A DNA stretch of 64,000 nt from Rhizodiscina lignyota (GCA_010015805.1 ML978128.1:1612001-1676000), one strand, 5' to 3'; counted from the first letter of the stretch, positions 12,431 to 23,540 are shown. The notes: generated from the letters alone by a model not told the origin. Numbers and translations are program-made.

Positions 12431-14146
12431 TCAAATTAGACGAGGGCTGTCTTCATCCCAGTGCCAAATATCACCGCCTTCCAGGCCAATCGGATTTACA
12501 AATTCTGGTAATTCATAGATCGCACTCCAGCCCTCACTGTACTCCGCCCAATCAGTCATCGGAAAATCCATTGATTGATTTGTTCCAAAGTCGGACAGCT
12601 CCTGTGTTTGATGGACCTTCAATCGAGCTTCTGCTTCGGTCATCAGCCCCTCCAAAATTTCTATGTTCTTCAAGTCGTGTCCACTCCGCACCCATCGGCC
12701 CCTAGCCACCCTTGCAGCATCCCAGGCATCCTGCACAGCTTGGGAGCCCGACGTTGATGCTCTATGACAAAGCTCGGTGAGGAGATATGCTAGCGGAAGG
12801 AACTGAAGATATGCACTGAGCAGCCACGTCCATTTCTTTGCCTCCGCATGTTCGGCTAACGCTCTGGGTGCATCTACAATCTCAATCGCGATGAGGAAGA
12901 GGCTATCTGGTGCCTTTCTCAGCTGTGAGGAATCGAAGGACACCGGGCGCTGGAGGTAGAGCTTGAACCGCATCTCGTTAATCAAGACGAATGAAACGTG
13001 TTTGGCGAGCCAATACATGGAGACGGTATCGCCGCAATGAATTAGGTATGTGTCTGCAATCCTTTTCTCGCAGGCATCGATCATAATCTCCTTATGCTGA
13101 AATGATTCCTCTCCATCTTTTTCCAGAGCACAACTTGTCTTTGCGATTTCTATGCAGATGAGGGTGAAGCTCATCTGCGACCAACCGGGGGAGGACCTTG
13201 GAAGCTGCGTCATGTCTGGGTATAACTCCATATCGTCAACATTAAGGGGCAGCTCTGGAAGGGACAACTCCGGATCAGAGAACGCGCTCTGATTCGATCT
13301 TAGTCGTCCATGATCTTCCGTGGCGCGTCGGTCAATATACCACAGATGCCACCAGAGTCGTCGGCGAAGTTCTTCCTCGAATGGTGACGCGTTAGTCTTG
13401 TTTGGAGAGCACAGCCGTCTAGCAAGACCACTCAAACCCCACGCGAGCTTTGGCTCATTGTTGAATCTCGCAAAGGACAGGAACAAGACAAAAGCCTGAA
13501 GAGTCATCGAAGCGTCAGTCGTCAGAAACTCTGCTTTTGATAGAGCACATTCTGCTATCGAACGGTACTTTGAGACGGCTTCCGGTTTTGAAAATGCCAT
13601 GTGGCCTTCGATTTCTGCGCAAGACATGCTGGAGACGGATGTGAAGCATATGACCGCCAACAGAGCGTTCTCCTCGCGACTGAGGATATCATAACCCTCA
13701 TCCGCTTTCCGTATTATCAATTCTGTGCTTGGAAGGTGTACGACTTTCACCAGAGGATCTACCTTCGTCTTGAAGACTCGCCAGCAGCACTCGAGATGAT
13801 GCAAGCGGAGCCGGGGAGGCCCTTCCAGCCCTGTGTTGGCGTTCCAGAAGCTAAAAGGGAACGCGTCCTGGGGTGATGGTGCATACGATAATTTTTGATG
13901 GCCAATTTGAGTCCCATGATCACCGGCAGCGGCATCGTGATGCCCCTTACGAGATCGTCTCGCAGCCCTGACCGGAGAAGGATACGCGCACTCGACGCTC
14001 CATCGTTTACAGTTGGAGCAAGGTTGGGCTTTGTCGCACTTGACCTTCCTTATGGCACATGGTACGCAAGCTTTTTGCTTGAGGATCAGAGGTTTTCCAA
14101 TAATGAGCGGCGTCGGTCCTGCGAAGACGATTGGTGTGACGTTCAT
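12431..14146 (-). CDS. Zn2Cys6 fungal transcription factor
   Basis: Intronless 571-residue zinc binuclear cluster regulator. The six ligands are C27, C30, C37, C43, C46 and C53 in the spacing Cx2Cx6Cx5Cx2Cx6C, preceded by KQK and with a basic first loop (RKVK). A basic stretch RAARRSRKGHH follows. The rest matches the fungal-specific transcription factor domain: helical, with the typical LRRRLWWHLWYIDRRA segment near the middle. It is nuclear by class. It shares a 440-bp divergent promoter with the cytochrome b561 gene and converges on the amidohydrolase, so it may be a local regulator of both neighbours and of the MFS carrier beyond. Target genes are an inference from position only. Confidence 0.95.
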   Translation of the reverse strand: MNVTPIVFAGPTPLIIGKPLILKQKACVPCAIRKVKCDKAQPCSNCKRWSVECAYPSPVRAARRSRKGHHDAAAGDHGTQIGHQKLSYAPSPQDAFPFSFWNANTGLEGPPRLRLHHLECCWRVFKTKVDPLVKVVHLPSTELIIRKADEGYDILSREENALLAVICFTSVSSMSCAEIEGHMAFSKPEAVSKYRSIAECALSKAEFLTTDASMTLQAFVLFLSFARFNNEPKLAWGLSGLARRLCSPNKTNASPFEEELRRRLWWHLWYIDRRATEDHGRLRSNQSAFSDPELSLPELPLNVDDMELYPDMTQLPRSSPGWSQMSFTLICIEIAKTSCALEKDGEESFQHKEIMIDACEKRIADTYLIHCGDTVSMYWLAKHVSFVLINEMRFKLYLQRPVSFDSSQLRKAPDSLFLIAIEIVDAPRALAEHAEAKKWTWLLSAYLQFLPLAYLLTELCHRASTSGSQAVQDAWDAARVARGRWVRSGHDLKNIEILEGLMTEAEARLKVHQTQELSDFGTNQSMDFPMTDWAEYSEGWSAIYELPEFVNPIGLEGGDIWHWDEDSPRLI

Positions 14147-14586
14147 GTTATCCCGATGTCGCGTTCGACGAAGAAGCTCAAACTATGCCAACGCATCGAG
14201 CCTTGCACTGGTGGAAATTTCGGCGTCATTATAAGGATTGTCTCGCGACTTTATCAAACCTGGTGACTGTTTGCCTATCTGGAGACTCGCGTTCAATGCG
14301 AAGTACGACAACGTCTGGGCGCTGTGGAGAGAACGGAAAATTCGGAGCTTGGCTTTTATGCAAGCGCTGATTGGACGGAATGGTCAGATACCACGAGACA
14401 ATCTAACGGTGATCGAGAGCTTTCGCATTTTCGGATTTTGCAAGAGTCTGAAGAACGGATCAAACTGCTAATGGCTTTATGCAAATCTCCGCCAGTTCTG
14501 TCTATGAGACCGATATAAATTGGCTCTGAAAGCCCTCCACGGGAATTATTTCAAGCCACACTGAATGATACTGAAAGAACGCAGCG
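14147..14586. promoter_or_regulatory. Divergent promoter region, Zn2Cys6 regulator and cytochrome b561
   Basis: A 440-bp head-to-head spacer between the regulator start (14146, minus) and the b561 start (14587, plus). Overlapping short frames here have no family support. No specific operator was identified; paired CGG triplets would be the thing to look for, given the regulator type. Confidence 0.5.
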
Positions 14587-15304
14587 ATGGCAGCGCGTAT
14601 TTTCTTCCTCTTTTTCATTTCATTGCTCCAGCCAGTGTCTGCGGCAATGATATTTGAAGACCTCCATCTAATTCCAACATACCAAAAAGCGCACGGCATC
14701 ATACTGGGTCTGTCGTTCATCATCGTCTTTCCTTTAGGCGTCTTGTCCATACGAGCCCTGAAATTCAAAGGAGCAGTATGGTTGCATGCCGCCTGTCAGC
14801 TCGTCGGTTGGACCCTTATGATTGCAGGACTTGTAGTTGGGATTCGTATGGGTCAGATTCTGGACATTGTAAGCAAGCCAAATCCTCGGCATTATTTGAG
14901 ACAACTGAACATAAGCTGATTGAAAAAAGCTACACAAAAATACACATACAATTTTGGGAACGGTCGTCCTGGTGCTCATGCTCATTCAACCGTTTATTGG
15001 CTTCTTCCATCACTATCGATTTGTCAAAGATCAGAAAAGAAGCGTATGGACATTATTGCACGTTTGGTATGGCCGAGTTCTGATACTGCTTGGTATCATA
15101 AACGGTGGCCTGGGGTTGCAACTTGCAGGGAATACAAGAGCTGGGGAGATTGTATACGGTGTTATCGGCGGAATTGTAGGACTTGCAATTCTAGTTTGGA
15201 TAGGAGTGTTTGAAAGCAGAACGAGGAATGCGAACAGAGAACACTCAGCAGAAGTGCAATTAGAGGAAAGACGCAAAGATTCCGAAATTGTAATACGGAG
15301 CTAG
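14587..15304 (+). CDS. Stand-alone cytochrome b561-domain membrane protein
   Basis: A 218-residue protein in two exons, 14587-14868 and 14930-15304; the 61-nt intron is GTAAGC...AAG. Splicing restores the typical helix LDILHKNTHTILGTVV. After a cleavable-looking leader (about residues 1-20) there are about five hydrophobic helices, with histidines in QKAHG, WLHAAC, HTILG and LLHVWYGR. These match the heme-ligating positions of b561 proteins, which move electrons across a membrane. Fungal versions are often fused to a DOMON domain; here none is present. The C-terminus is a charged cytosolic tail (EVQLEERRKDSE). The gene shares a divergent promoter with the Zn2Cys6 regulator and converges with the MFS carrier 221 bases downstream. 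Electron donor and acceptor are unknown. Confidence 0.9.
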
Positions 15305-15525
15305 CTTACCTAGCTTGCCTCAGAAGATTTGCTTCTCGATGTCGCAGAAAAAAGGACGCCGATGCAGATCTTGTTCACTTCCCGAAACTAGCTCCTTCGC
15401 AGGCACAGCTCGATGAAGATGGAAGTTCTGTCTGCGATAGTGCTAGAGGTCCGCCCCAAAATCGAAGGCTTCGTTTCATCAATCGTTTGCTGCAAGGTTT
15501 TCTGAGCTGTTGCTGTCGATACATG

Positions 15526-17545
15526 TTAATGCGCAAAACGAAACTCCAGCCGCTTATTACCTTCATCTTTCGTCGTCGTCAAATACTCCATTCTCTGCTC
15601 TTCGCTCATGGCGTCCCACTTCTTCTTTCGCCATGCGTTGCGCTTTACATAATAGACCTTCGTCCCCAAGTACAAGAAAATATTAAGAATGAGTAGATAG
15701 AGAAGTTCTCGATTTCCACGCTCATATCGCGGTGCGTCATCTTCGCGGTAGACGTTGGCCGCAATAATTCCCGATGTCTGGACGCACATATTGTAGATGG
15801 CGGCGGAGACTGTTCGAGAACGCACGGCGTTGGAGTTCCGCGAGTTCCAGCCGACTTGAATGGGATGAGCACTTGGGTAGCTCAGTAGAGCGGTCATGAC
15901 GATCCATGCAAGCCACTTGTTGATCTTATTGATATCGAAGATGTTGAGGAAGACCAGGAATGGGAGGGCCCAAAGTTGGGCCGCTAAAGCTGTGTATGTG
16001 AGCTCTCGTCGGATCTCGCCAGCGTACGTGAGTCCGAGCATTGTCACGACATGTAGGACTTTGCTCGGTATGACGAGTAGGTTCGTCCCAAATGTGCCGA
16101 AGCCGAGACCCTTCAATGAGAGGGTGAGGTAATTGGATGGAGTCGACATCGGAGTTTGAAAGTTTAGACCGAGGAGATAAGTTGGCCACAAGTCGAAGTC
16201 TTTAATACTTTTCCAGAGCAGTCCTAGAGTGAGAGGTTCGCGATTGTGCATCGAGCTCTTACTTGGATCCTCTCGTATGATGCGGTTGACCATTATGAAC
16301 TCTTCTCGTTCCGTGAACCAGCCATTTTTGCCTCGGAGCCAACCTGTTGTGGATGTTGGACTCGACGGCATCAACGCGAAAGCCAACACTCCGACAACCA
16401 TTGTGAGAACGCCCTTACAAGCTCTTAGCTGGTATAGTATTTGAGGATGATATGCACTTACTTCAATCAGAAACAGCCATCTCCAACCAGCTCGGCCATG
16501 TACGCCACGCATATGCAAGATACCAAATGCAAGAAAGCCACCCACGACTTCCGACAACGCACTTGCCGTCCAAAAGAAGCCCAGTCGCAGAGATAGTTCA
16601 TGGTGTTTGTAAAAATAGCTCAAGTATAGTATGACCTAAGATGTTTAACATTGATCTGATTCGTGGACGTAAAGATGCTCACTTCGGGAATGAAGCCGCC
16701 TTGCAGCATACCAAGCAACGCTCGACATATCAAAAAGGAGGCCCTTCCTTGAAGAAGATATTGGGCGGAGCCGACGATTGACCATATGACCATCTGAGTC
16801 GGTATCCAGATGTCTGGCCCGATCCACTTTGCAACCAGCTGAGATGGAAGCTCCGCGCAGAGAAAGGCTAGTCTGAACAGAGTCAACCCGAGATTATAGT
16901 CTGGTTACGGTCAGTGGTGTAAGGTATTGTTGATGCTACTCCTAGGGAGGTACCGTTGGTGGTCATCTGCAAGTCTTCCAACATGCTATCTGTCAATGCC
17001 TGGTAGATATTTGATCGGTCCAGTTCCAAGGCCATGAACATAATTGCAGCAAATAGCATGATCCTCAAATCAATCTTGCGTACCAGTCTGTGCTCCTCTC
17101 TCCATGTCCACCGAGCATCTGGATCAAAGCGATGGATGTTTTCCCATTCGTTTGGAGGCCTGTACTCTTCCAGCGTGCTCGGATCATCGAAGACTGATGG
17201 CTGAGTGGCGATCGCTTCCGGGTCATACACTGACTTTGATCGTTGAAACCAGAATCTCTTCTCAGTACCAGGAGTACTCAAGGATGATGATCTATACTTG
17301 TCCAGTAGCGTTGTGGTATCGGACGTCTCATCTTTGTTCGGATCCGGAGAGCTCGAGGAGGAACCTCCACCCCTCTTGTTGCCATCATCTTTGGAAAGCT
17401 CGACTTTCAGTTGAGTTGTTTCTGTGGCGCTTGAAGATGCTTCAGGATCTTCTGAAGCAACGCGTTTGTATCGTGAGTTTCTGAACGGTTGCATGGGAAT
17501 CTCTGGCAGAACGGTCTTTATGGACCGACCCGCGAACGACTTCAT
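15526..17545 (-). CDS. MFS transporter, anion:cation symporter (Dal5/Tna1-like)
   Basis: A 623-residue permease in four exons: 17545-16954, 16900-16683, 16635-16462 and 16413-15526. Introns of 53, 47 and 48 nt rejoin family-typical text such as [20 protein letters not shown] and [15 protein letters not shown]. About twelve hydrophobic helices follow a long hydrophilic, serine-rich cytosolic N-terminus (about residues 1-155). Family members import allantoate, nicotinate, pantothenate or related organic anions at the plasma membrane. The segment [19 protein letters not shown] is characteristic of the Dal5 branch. The 48-nt third intron is stop-free in frame. A TATATAA-type element (17581-17588) lies about 40 bases upstream of the ATG. 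The substrate is not determinable; the nearby amidohydrolase suggests an amide or related anion. Confidence 0.93.
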
Positions 17546-18331
17546 GGAGAAGGGCCAACATGGATGGAAATCCAGGCAGGATATATAAATACAATCTCAA
17601 CGACGCATGACCAAACTTTGAACAGAAACTTTCAAACAGCAAGAAAGAGAGACTGTTAGATTTACAAAGTACACATTCGCAATACAGTGCTGATAGTGAC
17701 GCCAGATGGCGATATGCCTCGTGATTGGCCATCTGTCGACGCACGCCATTTCAGGGAGGATTGTGAGATGACCGACATCCTTGCACACCTCTCAAAACAT
17801 TCGTGAAGTTATTTAGGTTGTCAAATTACCTCTATGTATGGTTTGTGAACTTTCTCTGCCAAACAGCCTGAAAGTCTATGCGCTGTCTCGGTGCCCGGTG
17901 TTGGTGTCCCCGTTCGCACGGGAAGAAGAGCGCAGGGCCGAACGGGGCCATCGCTCCTCTTACTTCGTCGTAATTAATGCGAGATCGGAACACTAGGCCT
18001 ATTGATATGCATGTGAGCGAACCTGAGCATGATTGAATGCTATAGTGTCTATTCAACGACAAGGAGAGCAGAGATACGATAGAAGATTCAAGTACCTAGA
18101 TGGCAATGGCGGTCGGCCAAAGCCGAGTAGAGTACAGAGTAGAGTACTACTTAACACTCCCGTTGTGTTTAGAGGTATCTATGAGTCATGAATTGGCGCA
18201 TATTCCGAATGATATCTCTTATACTTGATATTTCATTAACCTCCAGTCCCCAATTGTCGACCATTTCATTTGTCAACCCACAGTGCATGCAACTTCTTTC
18301 CCAACACAACCAGCCTCTTACTACTACTACC
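17546..18331. other. Divergent intergenic region with a short direct repeat
   Basis: 5' sequence of the MFS gene and of the candidate small gene at 18332. It contains two copies of the 11-mer GAGTAGAGTAC at 18125-18135 and 18137-18147. Short frames here have no family support. Confidence 0.5.
18125..18147. repeat. 11-bp direct repeat, 12-bp period
   Basis: GAGTAGAGTAC occurs twice, separated by one base, about 190 bases upstream of the small spliced gene. It could be a duplicated binding site or a chance duplication. Confidence 0.7.
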
Positions 18332-18665
18332 ATGAGCGAACACAACTCTTTTTCTTCAAATGTGAAGATTAACGAATACTATCTTATGCAAATGGGCGCT
18401 CAATTTGATGTCAACGCGCGAACCTCTGAGGCAAGCGTCCAGAAAGCTTCCGACGGTCACACGCGACCTAAAAGTGAGAGGCCGAAATTCAAAGGCCTAA
18501 AGGTTAAATTCACTCTGTTACCACATATGTACAGGTAATGACGTAGCGACGTCGTCTGGTGCGAATGTTCAAAGCATCACCTCAGAGGTCAAAACTCAGG
18601 GCGAGTCCGGCGATCAAACAGTTCAACAACATCAGGAGGAGCGGCAGACTCATGGGAAAGAGTGA
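18332..18665 (+). CDS. Candidate small spliced gene, hydrophilic 90-residue protein
   Basis: Not recognised. Exon 1 is 18332-18473, starting at ATG in the favourable context CTACTACCATGAGC; exon 2 is 18535-18665. The 61-nt intron (GTGAGA...CAG) is inferred: it removes a basic read-through segment and continues the same hydrophilic, Ser/Gln/Glu-rich style (SNDVATSSGANVQS, ending QEERQTHGKE). The product would be a disordered, acidic small protein with no signal peptide or cysteines. An upstream in-frame ATG at 18188 would add 48 residues. A second GTGAGC donor at the stop codon could splice to an acceptor near 18759 and extend the C-terminus. The gene sits between an MFS carrier and an LRR gene. 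Transcript support is absent, so this could be a non-coding transcript or chance. Confidence 0.42.
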
Positions 18666-19029
18666 GCATGGTAGGCCAACGAGGCAAAAGCACTTGCTCT
18701 GCCAAAGAAACTCCGGAGCTGCGAACGATGGTCGAGTGTGCTTGGGGGTTGTTCGTTAGAAGGGAAAGGCATGGGGAACAATGAGATGCAGAGGCCGAGC
18801 AGGATGCATTTCGGACGATCGGCATAGACAAGTTGGCAAAGATCAAAGTGCAAGGACTTGAATAGATGCAGAGATGCCATTCCAGTGCTCGTGTATATCC
18901 GTCCCAAAGTAATACATGAACAGAAACACCTCAACATCTGTACAGTACAGTATTACAACGTTATATGTGAACTCCCGCTCGCTTAGATTACAACTCATGT
19001 AATTTACCGTTTAAACAACGTCTCTTTCA
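18666..19029. other. Spacer between small gene and LRR gene
   Basis: Presumed 3' regions of the two convergent genes. I see no further gene; a possible alternative last exon of the small gene lies at about 18759-18825. Confidence 0.5.
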
Positions 19030-21503
19030 TTAAAAACGACTACCCTGTCCCATGCTCTGCATCATCTCCAAGAGGGGATCGACAATCGCAGGCGCGGCGA
19101 GCCTTGCTTTTAGCGAGGCCTTGAGCTGCTCCGTGTTCATGGAGAGGAATTTGCTCTCTCTGATCGGATTTGCCGCAATCTGGAAGCTGACCAATCCATC
19201 CATACGGCCGATCTCTGGATCAAGTCTGCTGAAGTCGTTGCCGGTGAAGTTGACAGTTCTTAGAGACTCAAGGGATGTGAAGCCTGGCGGGCAAGCTGAA
19301 AATATGTTGTCCTCAGCAATGAATGTGCCCAGATTCGTCCACGTCGACATGTCAGGTAGCGAGGACATCCGGTTGATAGAGATGTCAAGATCTTTTAGCG
19401 CAGGCAAGGAAAGAGTATTGGCGTCGCTCAGCGCTGTGAGTTGATTGTTGGAAACTTCGATGCGTTGGATACGAGACATAACGGTTACTGTGGATGGGAG
19501 TAGAGCTCCGGACAGCTTGTTCTTCGATGCTAGTAGTTCGACGAGCGGAAGCTGACTGAGAGACTCAGTTGGGAGACTCTGCAACACGTTCGCGGACACA
19601 TTCAACACACGGAGCTTGACAAGCTCGCCAAGTGTGTCTGGGAGCTGGCTCAGCTTGTTGCCTTGGAGCTCTAGAATCTCTAAATTCTGCATCGACGAAA
19701 TCGCGGGCGACAGTGTGCCTTGCAAGCCATTTTCGGACAGCCTTAATTCCCGCAAGCTTGGAATTTGGGCAATAACTTCCAGACAATCGGCTGCGACTTT
19801 GTTGCGAGACTAGTGACCCATTAGACATGTCTTACATACGTTGCAGAACTCAACCTACCAGATTCAGGATTGTCAGCCTTTCCAGCCCACGGAAGCCAAG
19901 AGGGATAGTCTGAAGCATATTGCCGTGTAGATCAATATTTTCAAGGCCGCCGAATTGAGGGATCTTGTCGTCATCTTCTCCATCTGGGAACATTTCCTCT
20001 GGCAGCGTCTGGAGTTCGTTATCGGCCGCCGTAAGCTTGACAATATCCACAAATTCGCCCCATGCGACTGAATCCGCGGCGTCTCCTTTCATGTCATACA
20101 TGTGTAAGACCTCAGAGGGCATCTCTTTCAAGCCCATAGCGGAGACGTTGAGGCGTCCTTCTATTCTCGCTTCGGCAATTCGCTTAGACACCTCGGATTC
20201 AGCATCTCTCGGCTTCTGATTGAACGGATCCGCGACCATGTCGAAATTTGGTTCTTCTTCAACACCTTTCGCTGACTCTCTACGGTGCTTCTCTTTAGCC
20301 AGCCTGATCTGCTCCCGGAGAGCCGCAGAGGAGCTCGACACCTTGCGTGGCGATGTATCGGGCGCGTCTGGAGGAGGCTTGACCGCCCTTGCTGCACTCG
20401 CAACGGTGGATCTCGTAGGTCTCGGCTTGGAAGAGAAGAGGCCATCAAGACCAGGGCGTGAGCTGGGCGTTCTCGCGTGCATTGTTTTGCTACCACTGAG
20501 TGGCACTCGTGCATTTGCTCGCGATGTCGTTCGGGCATGCGTCTTCTCCGCAGCCCCAATAGTACTTGTTGTTGTACTAGATGTTGGTGCTCTTTTTATC
20601 GGACTCGTAGGTCGAGCAGCACCAAACGCCCTGCTGGTAATAGTTGCATTCCGCATTTGAGACGTCGAAGAGTCGCTGGATCCTGGCCTACGGGCATTTG
20701 ACATGGAAGATCCCGGTCGGGATTGGGGCCCTGTAGTCATTGGACTCTGTGGGGTGAAAAAGCTGGACCTTCTTCGATCTCTTGGCGTAGCTGGCACGTT
20801 GGCAAGACTCTCGATAGTCCGATCTGAAAGCGATGGTCGAGGTCCTTTCCGCGGCTTTGGCGTATCTGCAAGCACGGTCAGAGCGTAATATCCGGACATT
20901 TCGCAATGCCAAACGGAGAGTCAAAGACAGTAATGACATGATCGCAGATTCTTCACGAGAATTACAGTTAATGTTGCAACAGAATTTATCGTGGGAGTGC
21001 TTCTTTTTGGAACAGGCCTAATGGTTTGAGGAGATATTCCAATTCTTGAAACACTCACCTCGCGAATCCAGTGGCTGATCAGAAACAGTCGTATCCGTCA
21101 TACTGAGACTAGAAGACGACCTGAAAGTGCTCCCGTCGTTGTCCTGGGTCCCACTTCCATTTGACGACGAAGTTGCGGTTCGCTCACGTGCGTGACGCGA
21201 CTCAGGTCGTCCGATGGGCTTTTTGAACACATCTTGAGCCTTGGGCCGGATTGGAATGTCTCGAGCCTGAGTAACGCGCACTGTGCTTCCGAGACCACGT
21301 CGAACAGTTGCTGGTCGTTCAATCCTGGTGGTTGACGATAGCTTGCTTGTTGACGCGACGGCTCGAAGCTTGGGCGGTTGCGGGCTCGTATTGGCACTCG
21401 TAGGCTTCAAAACAGGAAGCCTGCTCATGCGGGGAATACCAGATGGCCGCGCAACGGCGGGTGGCCTCGAAGGAAGATCAATTGAGTCGGCCATGGCTGC
21501 CAT
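19030..21503 (-). CDS. Leucine-rich repeat protein with disordered N-terminus (LRRC40-like)
   Basis: A 743-residue protein in three exons: 21503-21059, 20865-19859 and 19809-19030. Intron 1 is long for this locus (193 nt, GTGAGT...CAG); intron 2 is 49 nt, and its removal gives the LRR text TILNLSRNKVAADC. The first half, to about residue 370, is Ser/Thr/Pro/Arg-rich, predicted disordered, and includes repeated SGSK/TPSSRPGL-type phrases that suggest phosphorylation. From about residue 375 there are ten or more LRRs of the LxxLxLxxNxLxxLP type, resembling LRRC40 and SHOC2-like proteins, which act as protein-binding scaffolds. No signal peptide or membrane helix is present. It is head to head with the coiled-coil gene at 22014. 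The partner is unknown. Confidence 0.9.
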
Positions 21504-22013
21504 TCACCACACAAGGAGCAGTGCAAAAGCAGTTCATATTTGTGTATCGAAAAAGACGTCAGGTTAGCCCCTGATGCGGTCGACCTGCGATGTCTCGGAC
21601 GTTGTTTGGGAAACCGGCAGGGCCCGCGCCAGCCGAAATGAGCTAAGCGCGCCGCGCGGATCATCAACGTTCAGCCACCTCCACCCAGGATACAGCCGAC
21701 TCAATTCACTCCGCCGCCATTGACTTTGCTCGCTGTCTTGCTGCCACGTCTTTGTCGCTCGTCGCTGTTCGCTCTTGAAACTGGGTCGCGTGGACCAGGC
21801 GACACGACTTCTGCAAGGCACGCGCTGCCTCTCCCTTCCTTGACACCGCCATTGTTTCGAAACCAACTTCATCGGTGCCTCTGCGCAAGGGCCGACCTCT
21901 ATCTTGGCTCCTAGCTTGCGCCTGGAGTACAAAACATTCACTGTCGCTTTCATCCTCAGCTAGCGCATCTACCACACCTCTCGCACCTTCAGGGCGCTGG
22001 CTCACTCTGATCG
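21504..22013. promoter_or_regulatory. Divergent promoter region, LRR and coiled-coil genes
   Basis: A 510-bp head-to-head spacer. Open frames on both strands here overlap each other and show no family features; they are best read as GC-driven shadows in a bidirectional promoter. Confidence 0.5.
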
Positions 22014-23540
22014 ATGAGTGACGCTCCAATTCACTCGCAGGAGCTGCGAGCTGGTGAACCCATGTCGAAGGAAGCTTCACCGGACTCTCTCAGGCAAGAT
22101 GCGCTTTCGCCCAGCGCCGAGCTGCTTCCAGCATCGCAGCAAGATCCCGTAAAGATGGGTTCCCCGGCTCCAGTGTCCGCATCCATCACTCCTCCACCGT
22201 CCTCGCAGCAGCGCGTCACTCGTCCTTCTGTGCGCACCCCGACCCCGCCGACTCCGCATCTCTCTTCACCTCCACCGACTCTGAAGGAAGCTGCACAGCT
22301 CGGGCCGATCGTAAATGACGCCGAACTTCCATCTCCTGATCAGGTTGTGAATGCTAGTACCGAAGAACTTCGATCAATGGTTGCTGAGTTGACATCTAGT
22401 CTGAAAGAGACTCGGATGACTGCCGCTCACTACAAGCTTCAGTACAACATGCTCAGCATGGACAGTGCCGAGAATTCGAATCGCATGGCGGTCGAGCTTG
22501 CCATGGCCCAGCGCGAGGTTGACGTCTTGCAGCAAGCTGATGAGAGGCGACGCGTGGATAATTCTACACCCGGTCGGGCGTATCCAACTGATGGAGTTGC
22601 AAATGCAGCGCTACTTCACGAGATGAGCCGCCACTGTTCTTTACTGCAACAAGAGAATGAGGAGTTGAACGACGTGTTGGCACAAACACGACTAACTCTG
22701 GAGCATCGTGAGGGTCAAGTGCTCTCCCTCACTGAGGACAACGAGCGTCTCAGAGGACGTATCAAGAAGAACCGAGAGCACATGAATGGCTTCCTTGACT
22801 ATGTGCAGCAGCACAGCCCTCAATCCATGACAAGTACCCCGCACCATACTACGCCTCGCTCTCGCGCCCACCTACGTGCAGGACCACTCTTGCACGAGTC
22901 CCATTCTCGTGGCCAGCAACCATTCGAGGCTCTCCTCCTCGCCGACAAAGTCCTCAGCCAAGAGACTGCTACCGCACCGTCTACTCCAGGAAGAGCTCAA
23001 GGCAAGAAGTTCGGCCACCGCACTGCTCATTCAATGTCGTCACTCCCGTCTACGCCACAGAGGCCACCTCCAAACATTGCGATGCAGAGCAACCTTCGCA
23101 CGCCACCGAACTTCGCACCCATCCAGGAGCCCCCTCGTACCGTGCCGACTGCTCTTTACTCCTCTCAGCGTCAGCATCAGCGCCGCGGCAGCAGCGACTC
23201 AACCATCACTGCGTCTAGCGTTGAAGATGGCGGCCGCTCTGGTGATGACGAGATTCCCGAGTCTCAAGCGAGTCAAGCAGCGACGAGCATGTTACGTCGC
23301 ACTCCTGTCTCCAAGAGCATGTCCTCCAGCAAGGCCGGCTCATTCAACAGCACCGGTGGCGGTGGTGGTGGCATGAAGCAGGCTAAGCTCTTTGGCCAGA
23401 TCACGAAGCCTGGCTTCAGTATGCCAGTTGAGCACGAGAAGCGTCGCCTGAGCGATTCCCGTGGACAGCCTGCCATTAAGCGGGCTCGTGTTGGTGAGGC
23501 TGTTGGATTGGGTATTGGCCTTGATGGTCCCCGTGTCTGA
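22014..23540 (+). CDS. Coiled-coil protein of unknown function, 508 residues
   Basis: Single-exon gene starting at ATG 22014. The N-terminal 100 residues are Pro/Ser/Thr-rich and disordered, with repeated PTPPTP-type runs. Residues about 115-265 form heptad-rich coiled coil (TEELRSMVAELTSSLKETRM, then LLQQENEELNDVLAQTRL and LTEDNERLRGRIKKNREHM). The remainder is a basic, serine/proline-rich tail with several STP/TPxR phospho-type sites, a glycine run (GGGGGG near residue 449) and a lysine/arginine segment KRARVG near the end that could be a nuclear localisation signal. This layout suits a cell-cycle or nuclear scaffold protein, but I do not recognise the family and assign no function. It shares its promoter with the LRR gene. 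Confidence 0.85.
   Translation: MSDAPIHSQELRAGEPMSKEASPDSLRQDALSPSAELLPASQQDPVKMGSPAPVSASITPPPSSQQRVTRPSVRTPTPPTPHLSSPPPTLKEAAQLGPIVNDAELPSPDQVVNASTEELRSMVAELTSSLKETRMTAAHYKLQYNMLSMDSAENSNRMAVELAMAQREVDVLQQADERRRVDNSTPGRAYPTDGVANAALLHEMSRHCSLLQQENEELNDVLAQTRLTLEHREGQVLSLTEDNERLRGRIKKNREHMNGFLDYVQQHSPQSMTSTPHHTTPRSRAHLRAGPLLHESHSRGQQPFEALLLADKVLSQETATAPSTPGRAQGKKFGHRTAHSMSSLPSTPQRPPPNIAMQSNLRTPPNFAPIQEPPRTVPTALYSSQRQHQRRGSSDSTITASSVEDGGRSGDDEIPESQASQAATSMLRRTPVSKSMSSSKAGSFNSTGGGGGGMKQAKLFGQITKPGFSMPVEHEKRRLSDSRGQPAIKRARVGEAVGLGIGLDGPRV

Noticed and set aside
21564-22080. Minus-strand frames of 124-129 codons in the LRR/coiled-coil spacer
   Set aside because: Overlapping, without family support, and partly inside the coiled-coil gene.
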